Assembly (NCBI GenBank): GCA_023441845.1 | Contig: JAEZNF010000096.1 | Location: 1-6,731 of the forward strand | Source of the DNA: Bacillota bacterium | Lineage (GTDB): Bacteria; Bacillota; Clostridia; Acetivibrionales; DSM-2933 | Direction: 5' to 3' | Length of the DNA stretch: 6,731 nt | Part shown: positions 6,258 to 6,731 of the stretch, one piece after another | Layout of the letters: the number at the start of each line of letters is the position of its first letter | How positions within the stretch are numbered: the stretch's first letter is position 1 | Notes under the pieces: generated by a model | What the model saw: only the letters and a program-made list of their open reading frames with translations | Told to the model about the DNA's origin: nothing | The model's database searches: none | Made by a program: the position numbers and the translations under genes

Positions 6258-6287
6258 TTGGTATCTTTTGGCAAAGTAAAATATAAC
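6258..6287 (+). promoter_or_regulatory. Possible sigma-A promoter for the candidate small RNA
   Basis: TTGGTA (6258-6263) and TATAAC (6282-6287) are 18 bases apart, with 4 of 6 and 5 of 6 consensus matches. A start near 6294 would give a transcript of about 105 bases up to the strong terminator at 6370-6398. Confidence 0.33.
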
Positions 6288-6293
6288 TTTCAC

Positions 6294-6398
6294 TGTAGTT
6301 GTGCTAATGCTTCGTGGATGCCACGAAGGCCATTATTGGAAAGTGGAAGCGATATTTTTAGTTCATCTTAAGCTCTGAAAATTTACAGGGCTTTTTTT
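6294..6398 (+). ncRNA. Candidate small RNA, or terminated leader, between aroE and the GspE/PilB-like gene
   Basis: No open frame of note lies here. The segment has a clear hairpin: TAATG-CTTCGTGG (6305-6317) pairs with CCACGAAG-(GC)-CATTA (6321-6335) around a 3-base ATG loop. That is 13 pairs with a 2-base bulge. About 35 unpaired bases follow, and then a strong intrinsic terminator. With the possible promoter at 6258-6287 this has the form of an independent RNA of about 105 bases. It could instead be a prematurely terminated leader of the gene at 6533. No known RNA family was recognised. Boundaries are inferred. Confidence 0.35.
6370..6398 (+). terminator. Strong intrinsic terminator
   Basis: AGCTCTG (6371-6377) pairs with CAGGGCT (6386-6392), with one G-T pair and an extra A-T at the base, around an 8-base loop. 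Seven Ts follow at 6392-6398. It ends whatever is transcribed rightward after aroE and isolates the next gene. Confidence 0.78.
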
Positions 6399-6428
6399 AT
6401 ATTAGTCCTATTCTATGTTCATATAAAA

Positions 6429-6436
6429 GCCGATAA
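6429..6436 (+). promoter_or_regulatory. Possible sigma-28 (SigD/FliA)-type -10 element for the GspE/PilB-like gene
   Basis: GCCGATAA is an exact match to the sigma-28 -10 consensus. It lies just after the terminator at 6370-6398 and about 97 bases before the start codon at 6533. The best -35 at 16-base spacing is TATT (6409-6412), a poor match to TAAA. The location between a terminator and a motility/secretion-type gene is what makes it credible. Confidence 0.3.
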
Positions 6437-6532
6437 AAATAATAAGATTTGCGAAAAATAATAACCGCCATAAATTTTCCAATGTTGAAATAAATTGAAA
6501 AATACGCGGTGGTCTGCATTTACGGAGGTTTT

Positions 6533-6731
6533 ATGAACAAGCAGAACCGTAAAAGGCTTGGTGACCTACTTCTTGAAGTTGGTATCATAAGCAGGGAACA
6601 GCTGAATGAAGCTCTGGAAATCCAGAAGAAAAACGGCGAGAGACTGGGGGAAGTTCTTATATCGGAGGGATTTGTAACCCAGCAGGAGATTATTGAGGTG
6701 CTTGAATTTCAGATGGGAATTCCCCATATTG
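6533..6731 (+). CDS. GspE/PilB/MshE-type secretion or type IV pilus ATPase, N-terminal MshEN domain, 3' partial
   Basis: Only the first 66 codons are in the window; the frame is open at the right edge. They form an MshEN (T2SSE_N) domain, the cyclic-di-GMP sensing module of MshE/PilB/GspE assembly ATPases. Two 24-residue motifs of the form RLGxxLxxxG..xxxxLxxxLxxQ are complete: Arg8-Gln31 and Arg37-Gln60, separated by the expected 5-residue spacer (KKNGE). This is the arrangement shown for c-di-GMP binding in Vibrio MshE. The ATPase domain with Walker motifs should lie beyond the edge. The full protein would power assembly of a type IV pilus or type II secretion pseudopilus at the inner face of the membrane. 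The start is an ATG with GGAGG at 6524-6528. The preceding 400 bases and terminator indicate an independent unit from aroE. pilB-like is likely, but pilB and gspE cannot be told apart from this fragment. Confidence 0.88.
   Translation, partial: MNKQNRKRLGDLLLEVGIISREQLNEALEIQKKNGERLGEVLISEGFVTQQEIIEVLEFQMGIPHI

Noticed and set aside
1..6731. CRISPR array, tRNA or rRNA genes, intact transposase
   Set aside because: No regularly spaced repeats, no cloverleaf or rRNA-like segments and no transposase-like frame were seen on either strand.

Overview
The window looks like a chromosomal segment of a low-GC, Gram-positive anaerobe of the class Clostridia. The support is AT-rich intergenic DNA, strong GGAGG-type ribosome binding sites, a YqeG-type HAD phosphatase (a Bacillota family) beside aroE, and a GspE/PilB-type ATPase beginning right after it. 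This taxon call is inference from gene content; no rRNA or other marker gene is present.

Layout. Positions 1-1724 (+) hold the 3' part of a gene for eight full 34-residue TPR repeats joined to a C-terminal S41 protease domain that keeps the catalytic Ser/Lys/Gln but has no PDZ domain. Positions 1725-1994 are a highly structured intergenic region. Positions 1995-2738 (+) encode a YcgR-like PilZ protein with an intact c-di-GMP motif. Positions 2739-2960 hold two large inverted-repeat/terminator structures between convergent genes. Positions 2961-4028 (-) encode the branched-chain aminotransferase IlvE. After an AT-rich divergent intergenic region come a small unknown protein (4331-4567, +), a YqeG-family HAD phosphatase (4669-5256, +) and an overlapping aroE (5243-6130, +). 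Positions 6131-6532 are non-coding, with a candidate small RNA and terminator. The window ends in the first 66 codons of a GspE/PilB-like ATPase (6533-6731, +).

How the genes relate. yqeG and aroE overlap and are probably one transcript from a good sigma-A-type promoter at 4605-4633. ilvE is transcribed alone in the opposite direction and makes branched-chain amino acids. The window holds two unrelated c-di-GMP receptor types: a PilZ protein, and an MshEN domain with two perfect 24-residue motifs on the secretion/pilus ATPase. The non-coding region before each contains the same octamer GCCGATAA, which matches the -10 element of flagellar sigma-28/SigD promoters, although neither copy has a good -35. 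The most unusual non-coding feature is at 1776-1957, before the PilZ gene. One segment there can pair perfectly with either an upstream or a downstream partner, as in a two-state RNA switch. I could not match it to a known riboswitch class.
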